DNA of 64,000 nt. Source: Bacillota bacterium. Its GTDB lineage: Bacteria; Bacillota; Clostridia; Acetivibrionales; DSM-1351. Below are positions 19,201 through 28,791 of this stretch, one piece after another. Where the stretch lies: contig JAEYNY010000135.1 in NCBI GenBank assembly GCA_023412275.1, positions 23,152 to 87,151 of the forward strand. Reading direction: 5' to 3'. The notes below the pieces were generated by a model, which saw nothing but the letters and a program-made list of their open reading frames with translations, was not told the origin of the DNA and did not search any database. Position numbers and translations under genes: made by a program. Numbering within the stretch: the stretch's first letter is position 1; every line of letters begins with the position of its first letter.

Positions 19201-20913
19201 AAGGAGCTAGAAAAGACCGGAAAGCTTCCAAGTAATATCTTATTTCTGAGGGGTATTGATGACGATGAAAGAATTAATACTCTGGACTTAAATTCAATAT
19301 ATGAGGAACTGGACACAAGCTTTTTTAGTTTGGTTTATATTTCAAAGGCATTATTAAAACAAAGCGTTACGGATAAAGTCAGGATTATTGTAGCTACTAA
19401 TAATCTTCACAATATAAATGGTGCTGAGAGGATAAATCCGGCTAAAGCTGCAGTATTAGGACCGTGCAAGGTAATACCACAGGAAGCTCCTTTCATTGAA
19501 TGCAAAAATATCGATATTTGTATTCCAAAAGATGAGGTAACTGAGAGAAAGCTAATAAAAAAAGTATTAGCAGACATTTTCGATGAAAAAACAGAAACCG
19601 TTGTAGCATTCAGAAATTGCATACGATATACACAAAGTTATTCCCCAGTGAAATTGTCACAAGCTGCCAACAGAGAAAATTCAAGCTTTAAAAATAATGG
19701 AGTATATCTGATTACAGGCGGATTGGGAAACATTGGGTTGAAGTTGGCAGAGTATCTGGCGGAGAAGTATTCCGCAAAACTTATATTAACCGGAAAATCT
19801 GAATTTCCAAGAAGAGATAAATGGGAGCAATGGGTGGATAGCCACTCTGGCGATGAACAGATTTCGATGAAAATCCAGAATTTATTATATCTTGAGAAAC
19901 AGGGTGCAAAAATTCTGACGTATACTTGTGATGTCGCTGACCTAGAGAGTATGACGGCAATAGTTGATGAGGCAGAAAGATATTTCGGACATATAGATGG
20001 TGTAATACACGCAGCAGCGACAATGAGAGATTCTCTATTTAGAACAGTGGAACAGTTAAATAAAGAGGATTGCATAGAACAGTTTATTCCTAAAATACAT
20101 GGTCTTCTTACATTGCATAAAGTGTTTAAGGACAAGGAATTGGATTTTCTCACAGTGACATCCTCCACGTCAGCACTACTTGGAGGATTGGGCTTTTGTG
20201 CATATTCTGCCGCAAATATATTTATGGATTCTTTTGTTAATGAATTTAACAGAGATGCTTCAAAAGAATGGTTGACAGTGAACTGGGAGGGGTGGCGTTT
20301 TAACTCAGATAAAACTCAGTTCAGCTTCAGTACTTCTCTGGATGAACTGCTGATGGAACCGGAGCAAGGTGTTGAAGCCTTTGAACGTATAATGGACAAT
20401 CCGGGTATTGGACAGGTAATAATTTCATCAGGTGACCTTAACAAAAGAGTGGACAGATGGATAAAGCTTGACAGCATTAAGTCTGCTGACAGCTTTAATG
20501 ATAGTGGTAACAGTAAGAAACAGCGTCCAAATCTCAAAAACTCTTATGTAATGCCTGCAAACAAACTGGAAGAGACAATAGCAAAGGTATTTGCAGATTT
20601 CTTCGGTTATGATGAAATTGGTATTGATGATAATTTCTTTGATTTGGGTGCTTCATCACTGGATATGATTCAGATTACAAATAATTTAAGAAGACAGCTG
20701 AATACTAATATACCAATCCTGAAGTTATTTACATTTTCGACTATTCGTACATTGGCTGCTAATTTGCAAAATTCCAACGAAGATAATGATACTCAAGAGG
20801 TAAATCAACAACGTGAAAACCAAGTAGTAAAAGGTAAGAACAGTATACAGGCGAGATACAATCTTAGAAAACAGCTTAAAAAGAAAGACATGGCTGATGA
20901 TGAGGAAGATTAA
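13240..20913 (+). CDS. Hybrid NRPS-PKS: C-A-T-KS-(dead AT)-KR-ACP
   Basis: 2557 residues. C domain at 10-450, starting LSPVQEGILFH, typical of domains placed after an epimerase, with HHILYDG at His147/148 and Asp152. A domain at 470-970: pocket residues read D-V-T-N-F-A-I-I-Y-K, a code I cannot assign; A10 Lys968. T domain Ser1025. KS at 1092-1517 with active Cys1263 (ACSTSL), EAHGTAT and NIGHLD. The AT-like region at 1540-1870 has lost its active site: GHSxG reads GDGEG at 1702-1706, so the nucleophile is Gly1704. KR at 1900-2420 with LITGGLGNIG and Tyr2322. ACP Ser2473. The module adds one residue, then a ketide whose extender must come in trans, then reduces the keto group to a hydroxyl. 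The charged tail is probably a docking segment for the KS of the next gene. Confidence 0.95.
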   Translation: MDGLPKTIDKNNIENILSLSPVQEGILFHYLLNEKSSYYLEQLRLKVEGEVNTEVFQRAWDEVVNANEMLRTVFRWNNLTNPVQIILKKNETRISFFDLTEYGDKEERLDKIIDGDRNDFFDLTEVPFRVALCRLTEKSYNIIITHHHILYDGWSTGIVLRDFFNAYKSLVNNKEIRLNNKQKYHEYIKWLRADNKKTQQDFWSEYLRNYSSKSILDRKAINETESEMKVTGHCFSIPEELTEKIYDFARINNITAASLLYSAWGVLLFNYCNDEDIAFGTTTAVRPADIKNIENTVGLFINTIPLRIKATSEENVLSYIKNVSCSLQERKEYEATPLVDIKKYSELHREEELFQSIFVIENYPIDQSLMSDDNPLRIKEYSSFEKTNYDLTIIVNLSQTAMDIKLLYNCELYDTKTIQNLVGHYEVILRELIEKSDCTLCSLNILTQGEKEDILHLFNDTNSIYNDELLIHEIFEKRVEESPDCIAVEYGNKKITYSELNRRVNQLARLINKKVNTAPDSKIGILLYPSLEMIIGVLAILKTGSAYVPIDPDNPIDRNKFIIDDSKICALISTSEHSKKIDFDGQLIFIDKESGDGENSSNPERKPDSDNLVYMIYTSGSTGYPKGVMVEHKSVVNILLDLEKRYPLEETDTYLLKTTFTFDVSVTELFGWFIGKGKLVILNKGEEKNPYKIIDAVEAFGVTHLNLVPSMFRYILESLAQTKENIRKLKSLKYIFAAGEALKPDLVKQFKELGTDIRLENIYGPTECTIYATKYSLKDHQNESMVPIGTPLSNIRCYIVDKHNRLQPVGVPGELCLSGVGLARGYLNRDELNKEKFVPNPFITEAESSNRYSATFQKMYKTGDLARWLPDGNIECLGRNDFQVKIRGFRIELEEIENKLLKYEKIIEAVVIPKSDREGNVHLCAYFTSGEEVTDSEINNFLSGELPYYMLPSYFIRLEKMPLTQSGKIDRKLLPEWNNVRPNIETKFIEPQTEIQREIIDIWKEVLGIEKIGINDNFFDIGGNSLNLIRLNNKLNTYFKKELPITTIFQFPTVRGLALSLADNTDKKLSSTEITGQTQENTQTTDEAPETNDIAIIGMSVRLPNISDIYEYWNRLVNSTECISFFTEEEIIKAGVSPKLARDGNYVKAQGVMNGIENFDADFFSYSPREAEVMDPQVRVFHEIIWEALEDSGYCPWNYEGSIGLFGSASPNLFWESLVVGSGKTKILGDFASEQLFNKDYMSTRVAYKLNLTGPVVSTYSACSTSLVSVALACQSLIQKECDISIAGSATISPLPDKTGYLYQDGMVKSPDGHCRAFDIDGKGFVGGTGAAAVVLKRLDDAVKCNDNIIAVIKAAEINNDGINKAGYTAPSIDGQKKVIQAALKRTGIRPESISYIEAHGTATPLGDSVEIEALKQAFNTPMKNYCGIGSVKSNIGHLDCTAGIAGLIKTALALKNKTIPSTLNITAANPKLNLIDSPFYLVTEPTEWKNEEYPLRAGVSSLGLGGTNAHVILEEAPEVEKEQGPLTPELLLFSGKTKNALDNQISRMRKHLQTNPNLDLNDVGYTLQTGRYHFSHRKAFVCKDISEAIKNLGNDCDLSGYVEGEKTLITFNFKSTDVTKIIRYIELYESESVFKEAIDQVIERLGLNLPSWFTDMVKNPAQRNYDKEYLNRNNVFVVFAMQYALAKLLVYWGIVPDIARGDGEGGLISLLLAQAAPEDRLFPLIQLKLSMIDNMDKGIECSGTIHDKFKELLWDIEFSEPAIQCFDIQYGRFINKEDFKNLAFWTRNRQANTKSNSSEIETDGIHVFIDFGEGLVSKPDEGVVKLAMCCNKDVELHSHVLWLLGQAWLNGINLKWNRFYNQKERKRVSLPTYPFEHQKYWIEGNPFTMELQKQDAEITKKTDISDWFYVPLWKQSAPSILNSTDNNKSTWLVFTNSVGFNNNLLKALKEKTEDVIKVTKGSDFNKVDDSEYTINVNHQEDYNNLLKELEKTGKLPSNILFLRGIDDDERINTLDLNSIYEELDTSFFSLVYISKALLKQSVTDKVRIIVATNNLHNINGAERINPAKAAVLGPCKVIPQEAPFIECKNIDICIPKDEVTERKLIKKVLADIFDEKTETVVAFRNCIRYTQSYSPVKLSQAANRENSSFKNNGVYLITGGLGNIGLKLAEYLAEKYSAKLILTGKSEFPRRDKWEQWVDSHSGDEQISMKIQNLLYLEKQGAKILTYTCDVADLESMTAIVDEAERYFGHIDGVIHAAATMRDSLFRTVEQLNKEDCIEQFIPKIHGLLTLHKVFKDKELDFLTVTSSTSALLGGLGFCAYSAANIFMDSFVNEFNRDASKEWLTVNWEGWRFNSDKTQFSFSTSLDELLMEPEQGVEAFERIMDNPGIGQVIISSGDLNKRVDRWIKLDSIKSADSFNDSGNSKKQRPNLKNSYVMPANKLEETIAKVFADFFGYDEIGIDDNFFDLGASSLDMIQITNNLRRQLNTNIPILKLFTFSTIRTLAANLQNSNEDNDTQEVNQQRENQVVKGKNSIQARYNLRKQLKKKDMADDEED
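18058..18780 (+). other. Vestigial acyltransferase region inside the PKS module
   Basis: The surrounding linkers and the stretch around QYALAKLLVYWGIVPD align by eye with AT domains, but both the N-terminal GQG motif and the GHSxG nucleophile motif are replaced (KSTD and GDGEG). The region keeps fold-like similarity without catalytic residues, which implies trans loading by one of the two free acyltransferases. Confidence 0.8.
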
Positions 20914-20956
20914 TCTGACGAAAACACAACTATATCATAAGGGTGGAGATTCATAA

Positions 20957-23900
20957 ATGGATCAGGAAAATCAAATGAGGTCGGGCTTAGAAATAGCCAT
21001 AATAGGAATGACAGCACGTTTTCCCGGCGCTGACAATACAGAAGAATTTTTCGAAAATCTTAAAAATGGTGTTGAGTCCATTGAGATACTATCAGATAAA
21101 GAATTAGAGGAGTTAAAAGTAAGTCGGGAGCTTATAAATGACCCCAACTATGTAAAAGTACGAGCGAGTATGAGAAAACCTGAATACTTTGACTCTGAAT
21201 TCTTTGGTTATACCTCTGAAGAAGCAAAAATTATGGATCCTCAAATGCGTCTGTTGCACGAATGTGCGTGGGATTCCTTGGAGAATGCAGGCTATAACCC
21301 TGAACAGTATAATGGCACCATCGGACTTTTTGTTGGAGGTACACCAAATCCTCTTTGGGAATCCCACACAATATTAGCAGGTGAACAAGGGATATGGAAT
21401 GATTTTAATTCAGGGAAATCCATAGATGCCTTTTCTAAGACACTTTTACATGATAAGGACTTAATGAGTACAAGGATTGCTTATAAATTAAACCTTAAAG
21501 GGCCTGTAATCACTGTGTTTACCTCATGTTCAACTTCACTTGTTTCCGTTCATCTGGCGGCACAGTCAATCCTGGGAGGGGAATGTGATATAGCAATAGC
21601 CGGTGGGGTTTCGGTGTACTTCCCCAAAAGAAAAGGCTATCTTTATCAGGATGGGATGATAGTATCACCGGATGGTCACTGCCGTTCATTTTCAGGAGAA
21701 GCTGGTGGGGCGGTATTTGGTGACGGCATTGGCTTGGTAGTACTTAAAAGACTTGAAAATGCTATTGAGGATGGAGATACCATACACGCCATAATAAAAG
21801 GCTCTGCTATAAATAATGATGGCAATGATAAGATTGGTTATACTGCCCCCGGCATAGAAGGACAGTCTCTTGTAATACAACTTGCCCAACAGATAGCAGA
21901 AGTTGAGCCTGAAAGCATAGGATACATAGAGGGTCACGGAAGTGCCACAAAGCTTGGTGATTCGATTGAAATAGAGGCAATGAAAAATGCATTTAAAAAT
22001 ATTGATAATAGAAATAAAATAGCTATCGGTTCTGTTAAGACTAATATAGGACATTTGAACAGTGCTTCGGGAATAGCAGGACTCATTAAAACCGTACTCT
22101 CATTGAAACACAAAATGTTGTTCCCATCGTTACACTCCGGTGAACCAAATCCTGATCTGGAGAACAGCCCATTTTATATAAATAATAAGCTCAAAGGCTT
22201 TGAAAGCAGTGCTTACCCGTTAAGGGCCGGAGTAAGCTCATTTGGAGTAGGTGGTACCAATTCACACATTATTCTTGAAGAACCTCCAGAAGAGGTATTT
22301 GAAAGTTCCGAGTCAAATATGCCCCAATTATTGGTATTATCAGCAAAAACCGAGTCTGCACTTCAAAGTCAAACCCGCAATCTGTTGGACTTTATCAGGA
22401 ATAACCCGGATGAAAATCTTTCAGATATTGCCTATACGCTAAAAGTGGGACGAAAATCCTTTCAATATAGAAAAATGCTTATTTGCTCAAATTTGAAACA
22501 TGCAATTAATGTTCTTGAAGGAGATGTTTCAGGGGAAAGCAAGATAAATGTGACAAAGGCTAACGACAGGAGCATTAATATTGTTTTCATGTTTTCGGGT
22601 CAGGGTGCTCAATACATTAATATGGGAATAGAGCTTTATAGTTATAATTCCTTCTTTAGACAACAAATAGACAAATGCTTCGATATACTGAAATTGCAAA
22701 GTGGAATGGATTTGAAAGAAATATTGTATCCCGGTGACAATATTCTATCTGCAGTGAATAAGCTGGATGAAACTGAATTTTTACAACCGGTACTGTTTAT
22801 TTTTGAGTATGCTTTGGCGAGGCTTTTGATAAATTGGGGGATAAAGCCCAATATGCTTATAGGCTATAGTTTAGGAGAAATTACGGCAGCATGTATAGCA
22901 AAGGTATTTTCACTTGAAGATGCGATAAAGCTCGTTACGTTAAGGGGTAAACTCATAAACAAAACATGTAAAGGCATGATGCTGAGTGTACCTTTATCAA
23001 AAGAAGAGCTTATGCCTTTTTTGGATTCGGAGCTGTCATTGGCTATTGATAATGGTCTTTCCTGTGTCATTTCTGGTAAAACTGAGAAAATTGAAGCCCT
23101 TAGCAAAGAAATGGCAGATAGACGCATAATCTGTATGCCGTTAAAGAGCACCCATGGGGCACATTCACACCTGTTGGATTGTATACTGGATGAATATATG
23201 GAAGGACTTAAGGGAATTGTTTTCTCGACTCCGGTATACCCTTTAATTTCAAATGTTACAGGCAGATTGGTTGAAAACAATGAGATATTGGAACCGGCTT
23301 ACTGGGTAAGACAAATAAGAGAGACTGTAAATTATTCAGATGGAATCAATGAGATATTAAAAGAGCAAAACTGTGTATTCATGGAAATCGGCCCCGGACG
23401 TGATTTAGCCTTACTGGTTCATTCTCTTATTACAAACGGTAAAAAAGAAATTAAAGGAGGTACAGTTACTGATATTATTAAAACCGAAAATAATGAAATA
23501 TCTGACTCTTTCTTTGTTTTGAACAGGATTGGCAGACTATGGCTTAAGGGTATTAATATTAACTGGAATAACTTTTACAGGGACGAAAAAAGAAGGCGCA
23601 TACCTTTGCCCACATATCCCTTTGAAAGCCAACCCTATTGGCCTGATAATGAATTGATACAGGTTTCAAACAGTGAAATAGCAGGTGCTACGGATATATT
23701 TAAAGAGCCTTCATTGAACAATTGGTTCTATGTACCTTCATGGAAAAGTGTACCACTAATAGAGAATGACAGGAGTAATAAGAACGACCCTGTGGTTTTA
23801 TTATTTCATACTTCCAGGTATAGTCTGGAGTCAAAAATTGCAGAAGTGTTCCATGAGAAGAGTTATAAAGTGATAGAGATTACACTTGGCGAAGGTTTTA

Positions 23901-26900
23901 AGAAAATTGACCCTTGCTCTTATATATTAAATGGTTTTGATTCAGAAAATTATGATTGTTTGTTCAGGGAATTAAAGAATGACAATTTAAATCCGGACAC
24001 AATTATACATATGTGGTCTTTGGAAAGTAATGCAACACATGAAGAAGATCTAAAGAAGAGGTTTGAAAGTGCACAAAGAACCGGGTTATACAGTTTGCTG
24101 AATATTGTAAAAGGGGCAGATAAATATAACCGAAGCAACAAAACCAACATTTACATAATTACCTCCAACCTTCATGAAATCACCGGACAGGAGTGTATAG
24201 AACCAGAAAATGCAACACTTCTTTCTACTGCAAAAGTCATTTCTCAGGAATATTTGAACATTGGCTGTGCATGTATAGACGTTGAACATGAAGACTTAAA
24301 TAACAAAGCAACAGATTTTATTGCAAAGCAATTAGTTAATGAGATAAATGCTCCCATAGGTGAAAGAGTAATAGCATACCGAGGAAAACGCCGATGGGTA
24401 CAATATTTTGAACAGCTGGATTTAAAGGAATACAGTGGTATAAACAAATATTTGAAATCTAAAGGAGTGTACCTCATATCAGGAGGACTTGGTGATCTGG
24501 GATTTAATCTGGCAAAATATCTGATTACCTCATATAATGCGAAGATTGCCATAATAGGTAAAACTCTGATTCCTGAAAGAGATGAATGGGATAAATATAT
24601 CTTAGAGAGTAACGAATTGACAGGTAAAATAAATAAATTAAAAGTACTTGAAGATTTAGGAGGTAAGATACTTTATTATTCACAGGACATTTCAGATTAC
24701 GACAAGCTGTTGGAAATAGTAAAGGATATTGAGATAAAAATCGGTGAGATTAATGGTGTAATTCATACAGCAGGTGTTGTAGGTAAAAATGCAAAGGCTG
24801 CCAAAGAAATGGAAGAAGAGGATTTTGAAACCCAGTTCAGAAGCAAAGTCTATGGACTCATTGTAATAGATAAGATTTTTAGAAATAAAAACCTGGATTT
24901 ATGCCTTTTAACTTCATCACTCTCCAGTATATTGGGGGGACTTGGTGATACGGCTTACGCAGCAGCAAATATTTACATGGATTATTTTGCTCAGATGCAT
25001 AGAAGTATGGGAAAACTCAATTGGATAAGTGTAAACTGGGAGACCTGGCTATTTGAAAAGGAAGAGAAGGCTAGTGCTACAAACCTTGGTATTAATAGAA
25101 TAGCCTATGCAATGAACCTTGAAGAAGGGATAGCCTCTTTTGAAAAGCTTGTATCGTTGCAATGTGCCAATCAAATAATAATTTCATCAGGCAGTATCCA
25201 GAAGAGAAGCAGTAGATGGCTTCATTTAGATACAATACCTGAGGACATTGATAAGGGTGTACAGAAAATAATAAAATCCCGACCTGACTTGCTATCGGAT
25301 TATGTAGAACCACGAAATCAAAAGGAAAGATTTCTAGCCCAAAGTTGGCAGGATTTCTTCGGTATAGATAAAGTAGGCATCAGGGATGATTTCTTTGAAC
25401 TTGGAGGGGATTCACTAAAAGCCATTAGTATGATTGCCAAAACCCGAAAAGAAACCGGTACACAAATTTCAATAGGGGAGTTTTTCCACAAACCGACCAT
25501 TGAGGCAATGGCAAAATTAATTGAAGATATAGGCCACGGTTATGAGCCGGTAATAAAAGCCGCACCCGTAAAAGATTATTATAAAACGTCCTCGGCACAA
25601 AAGAGAATTTATATATTAAATCAACTGAATCTTAATTCAACAGCATACAATGAGCCAATAATCGCCGTACTGGAAGGTTCACTGGAAAAGAAAAAATTAG
25701 AGGAAGTATTTAAACAGATAATAATAAAGAATGAAACACTGAGAACCGGTTTTGTTTTTAGAGAAGGAGAATTATATCAAAAAGTATATGAAAATTCAGA
25801 AATAGGAATTAGTTGTTTTAATTCTCTTGAAGAGGATGTCGAAAAAATAATATCAGAGTTTATACAACCTTTTGATTTGAGTAAACCACCCTTATTTAGA
25901 ATAGGATTAATAGAAATAAACAGCGATAAACATATTTTGATTATAGACATTCATCATATAATCACAGACGGTGTATCAGAAGGTATTCTCATAAATCAAA
26001 TAATGGAGTTATACGCAGACAGAGCAGTTAAAGATTTGCATATTCAATACAAGGATTACTGTGAATGGCAAAGTCAGCTTCAGGGAAAAGAAGAATTATT
26101 GAATCAAGAGAAATACTGGCTGGAAGCGTTTCAAAAAGAAGCGCCTGCACTAAATCTGCCGGTTGATCTTCAAAGGCCTTATTTGAAAAAATATGAAGGC
26201 GATGTACACAGTTTTACAATTTCAGGACAAGAGATAAATGGATTGGCTGAGTTGTGCAGAAACGAGAATGCTACATTATATATGTTTTTTATGTCTGCAT
26301 TCATTATTCTCATGAACAAATTAAGCAGTAGCACTGATATTGTTGTAGGTACCGCGGTTTCAGGCAGAAAATATGATGAACTGAAAGATATTGTCGGGAT
26401 GTTTGTAAATACTCTTCCTGTCAGGAATTTCCCTGAAAAAGAAAAGAAATATACAGATTTCCTGAAAGAAGTCAGGGAAAATATAATAAATACTTTTAAC
26501 AATCAGGATTATCAATTTGAAGACCTGATTGACAAATTGGCAATTACGAGGGATAAGAGCAGGAATCCTCTGTTTGACATAATGTTTGTATGGCAGAATT
26601 ATTCAATAGCTGAGACAAGTATTCCGGGATTGGTCTTTAAACCATACATATTTAAAAAGCCTGTCTCAAAATTTGATTTAAGCCTTATAGGTTTTGAAAA
26701 AGACAATGGGGACATAACATTCAATATAGAATATTCTACAAACCTTTTTAAGGCGGATACAATCAAGCGGTTCAGTGACAGCTTCAGGAAAATTATAAAA
26801 ACTATACTGCAAACGCCGGACATACACTTAAAAAGTATAGACATACTTTCGGATAAAGAAAGACAAAAAGTCCTTGAAGAGTTTAATGATACATACACAG

Positions 26901-28771
26901 AGTATGACTTCAGCAAACCACTTAGCTTTTACCTTGAGAAAAATGCACTTTCCAAGGAAGATGGGGCGGCGATTTTATGTGATGATTGTCAGATGTCATA
27001 TAAAGTATTTAATGAAAAGGTTAATCAATTAGCAAATCTATTGATACAAAAAGGCGTCAGAGCAAACGATGTGGTTGGTGTAATAATTAAACGCAGTATT
27101 GATATGCTGATTGCAATCTGGGGAGTTATAAAGGCCGGTGGAGCTTATTTGCCTATTGATTCAAAAGCTCCCGAAGACAGAATAGCATTTATGCTAAAGG
27201 ATTGCAGTGCAAAAATTGTTGTTACAAACACAGAAAATGTAATGGGCTCCGGCTACGATGGAGAAATTATTAATATTAATAACCCGGAATTAAATGAATT
27301 AAGTAAAGAGAATCCACATATTGAAGTAAAGCCGGAAGATGCGGCATATGTCATTTATACTTCGGGCTCTACCGGATTGCCAAAAGGAGTGGTAATCCGG
27401 CATGTAAGTCTGTTGAACAGACTTTTATGGATGGCAGATATGTGTAATATAACTGAACTAGATACTATTTTGCAAAAAACCACATACACCTTTGATGTGT
27501 CTGTTTGGGAGATCACTCTGCCTTTCGTACTTGGTGCAAAAATATATCTGGCAAAACCGGGCGGAGAAAAAGAGCCGGATTACCTTCTTAATATTATTAA
27601 TAATAAAGGAATTACAGTTACACACTTTGTTCCTTCTATGCTTTCAGCTTTCCTTTCAGTGGTTCCTGAAGGCATGGTAATAAGTAAATTACGTAAGTGT
27701 ATTTGCAGCGGAGAGGCGTTAACCCCAAATCACAAAGACCTGTTCTATAGAAAATTTAACGAAGAAACTGAATTGATTAATTTATACGGGCCTACAGAAG
27801 CGGCAATTGACGTAACTTACTGCAAAATATCCAAGGAAAGTGTAAAAATCCCAATAGGAAAGCCTGTTCCAAACACTAAAATTTATATTTTAGATGAAGA
27901 CAAAAAGCCTGTTCCTGTTGGTGTGAACGGAGAAATATATATTTCAGGTAATCAGGTAGGAAAAGGATACATCAACAGTCCTGAGCTTACGGCAAGATGC
28001 TTCCTCAACAACCCGTTTAACAGCGGTCTTACAATGTATAAAACAGGAGATATTGGAAGGTGGCTGGAGGACGGAAATATAGAATATATCGGTCGTAATG
28101 ACGATCAGATTAAAATCAGGGGATTCCGTATAGAACTTGGAGAAATAGAAAACAGACTTATAAGTCATCCAAATATAAATGAAGCTGTTGTTATGGTAAA
28201 CAGGAATAATGAAAATGCAATTCTGACGGCTTATATTAAATATAATGAGCCTATAAAAAGTGAGGAGCTCAAGAGCTTTTTACTTAAAAGCTTACCGGAT
28301 TATATGATTCCTGCAAAGTTTTATAGTGTTGATGAATTTCCTCTAACCTCCAGCGGTAAAACAGACAAAAAAGTCCTTCATAACTACGGTAAGGAATTAG
28401 AGGGCAAAAACAGTTTCATAGCACCTGAAAGTGAAATGGAAAAGCGTATTATGCAGATATGGGAAGATATGCTTTGTGTAAAAAATATTAGTACGGATGC
28501 TAACTTCTTTGATGTGGGAGGCAATTCACTAAGCTTAATCCAATTGGGAATAAAGATTAAAGAAGAGATAAACATCGAAATACCGGTAGAAGTTCTTTTT
28601 CAGTATACTACGGTTCAAAGTTTAGCTCGTTATCTGGCTGATGAAAAGCCGGTAATCGCTAACCCGATAGAGGATAATGAATTATTTAATTCTATTGAAA
28701 AAGGCAAAAGAAGAATGAGGGACAAAAAGAACAGACTGAAAGATGAATTTGAGAATAACTCAGACTGTTAG
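20957..28771 (+). CDS. Hybrid PKS-NRPS: KS-AT-KR-ACP-C-A(Ser)-T
   Basis: 2604 residues, with only 12 residues before the KS. KS at 13-435 with Cys191 (SCSTSL) and EGHGSAT where EAHGTGT is usual. Intact AT with FSGQGAQ and GYSLGE (Ser638); its specificity motif reads HGAHS rather than the malonyl HAFHS or methylmalonyl YASHS, so malonyl is likely but not certain. KR with SGGLGDLG and Tyr1334. ACP Ser1486. C domain from 1540 with HHIITDG (His1666/1667, Asp1671). A domain with pocket D-V-W-H-I-S-L-I-D-K, the serine code. T domain Ser2524. The bimodule adds a beta-hydroxy ketide and then L-Ser. No epimerase is present. The basic tail is a probable docking element for the KS of the next gene, 20 bases downstream. 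Confidence 0.95.
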   Translation: MDQENQMRSGLEIAIIGMTARFPGADNTEEFFENLKNGVESIEILSDKELEELKVSRELINDPNYVKVRASMRKPEYFDSEFFGYTSEEAKIMDPQMRLLHECAWDSLENAGYNPEQYNGTIGLFVGGTPNPLWESHTILAGEQGIWNDFNSGKSIDAFSKTLLHDKDLMSTRIAYKLNLKGPVITVFTSCSTSLVSVHLAAQSILGGECDIAIAGGVSVYFPKRKGYLYQDGMIVSPDGHCRSFSGEAGGAVFGDGIGLVVLKRLENAIEDGDTIHAIIKGSAINNDGNDKIGYTAPGIEGQSLVIQLAQQIAEVEPESIGYIEGHGSATKLGDSIEIEAMKNAFKNIDNRNKIAIGSVKTNIGHLNSASGIAGLIKTVLSLKHKMLFPSLHSGEPNPDLENSPFYINNKLKGFESSAYPLRAGVSSFGVGGTNSHIILEEPPEEVFESSESNMPQLLVLSAKTESALQSQTRNLLDFIRNNPDENLSDIAYTLKVGRKSFQYRKMLICSNLKHAINVLEGDVSGESKINVTKANDRSINIVFMFSGQGAQYINMGIELYSYNSFFRQQIDKCFDILKLQSGMDLKEILYPGDNILSAVNKLDETEFLQPVLFIFEYALARLLINWGIKPNMLIGYSLGEITAACIAKVFSLEDAIKLVTLRGKLINKTCKGMMLSVPLSKEELMPFLDSELSLAIDNGLSCVISGKTEKIEALSKEMADRRIICMPLKSTHGAHSHLLDCILDEYMEGLKGIVFSTPVYPLISNVTGRLVENNEILEPAYWVRQIRETVNYSDGINEILKEQNCVFMEIGPGRDLALLVHSLITNGKKEIKGGTVTDIIKTENNEISDSFFVLNRIGRLWLKGININWNNFYRDEKRRRIPLPTYPFESQPYWPDNELIQVSNSEIAGATDIFKEPSLNNWFYVPSWKSVPLIENDRSNKNDPVVLLFHTSRYSLESKIAEVFHEKSYKVIEITLGEGFKKIDPCSYILNGFDSENYDCLFRELKNDNLNPDTIIHMWSLESNATHEEDLKKRFESAQRTGLYSLLNIVKGADKYNRSNKTNIYIITSNLHEITGQECIEPENATLLSTAKVISQEYLNIGCACIDVEHEDLNNKATDFIAKQLVNEINAPIGERVIAYRGKRRWVQYFEQLDLKEYSGINKYLKSKGVYLISGGLGDLGFNLAKYLITSYNAKIAIIGKTLIPERDEWDKYILESNELTGKINKLKVLEDLGGKILYYSQDISDYDKLLEIVKDIEIKIGEINGVIHTAGVVGKNAKAAKEMEEEDFETQFRSKVYGLIVIDKIFRNKNLDLCLLTSSLSSILGGLGDTAYAAANIYMDYFAQMHRSMGKLNWISVNWETWLFEKEEKASATNLGINRIAYAMNLEEGIASFEKLVSLQCANQIIISSGSIQKRSSRWLHLDTIPEDIDKGVQKIIKSRPDLLSDYVEPRNQKERFLAQSWQDFFGIDKVGIRDDFFELGGDSLKAISMIAKTRKETGTQISIGEFFHKPTIEAMAKLIEDIGHGYEPVIKAAPVKDYYKTSSAQKRIYILNQLNLNSTAYNEPIIAVLEGSLEKKKLEEVFKQIIIKNETLRTGFVFREGELYQKVYENSEIGISCFNSLEEDVEKIISEFIQPFDLSKPPLFRIGLIEINSDKHILIIDIHHIITDGVSEGILINQIMELYADRAVKDLHIQYKDYCEWQSQLQGKEELLNQEKYWLEAFQKEAPALNLPVDLQRPYLKKYEGDVHSFTISGQEINGLAELCRNENATLYMFFMSAFIILMNKLSSSTDIVVGTAVSGRKYDELKDIVGMFVNTLPVRNFPEKEKKYTDFLKEVRENIINTFNNQDYQFEDLIDKLAITRDKSRNPLFDIMFVWQNYSIAETSIPGLVFKPYIFKKPVSKFDLSLIGFEKDNGDITFNIEYSTNLFKADTIKRFSDSFRKIIKTILQTPDIHLKSIDILSDKERQKVLEEFNDTYTEYDFSKPLSFYLEKNALSKEDGAAILCDDCQMSYKVFNEKVNQLANLLIQKGVRANDVVGVIIKRSIDMLIAIWGVIKAGGAYLPIDSKAPEDRIAFMLKDCSAKIVVTNTENVMGSGYDGEIININNPELNELSKENPHIEVKPEDAAYVIYTSGSTGLPKGVVIRHVSLLNRLLWMADMCNITELDTILQKTTYTFDVSVWEITLPFVLGAKIYLAKPGGEKEPDYLLNIINNKGITVTHFVPSMLSAFLSVVPEGMVISKLRKCICSGEALTPNHKDLFYRKFNEETELINLYGPTEAAIDVTYCKISKESVKIPIGKPVPNTKIYILDEDKKPVPVGVNGEIYISGNQVGKGYINSPELTARCFLNNPFNSGLTMYKTGDIGRWLEDGNIEYIGRNDDQIKIRGFRIELGEIENRLISHPNINEAVVMVNRNNENAILTAYIKYNEPIKSEELKSFLLKSLPDYMIPAKFYSVDEFPLTSSGKTDKKVLHNYGKELEGKNSFIAPESEMEKRIMQIWEDMLCVKNISTDANFFDVGGNSLSLIQLGIKIKEEINIEIPVEVLFQYTTVQSLARYLADEKPVIANPIEDNELFNSIEKGKRRMRDKKNRLKDEFENNSDC

Positions 28772-28791
28772 GATTATTTAGGAGATAGAAT

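Noticed and set aside
22859..22900. GYSxGE instead of GHSxGE in the two cis acyltransferases as a sign of inactivity
   Set aside because: The nucleophile serine is kept, and Tyr at this position is common in hybrid PKSs of Bacilli and cyanobacteria.
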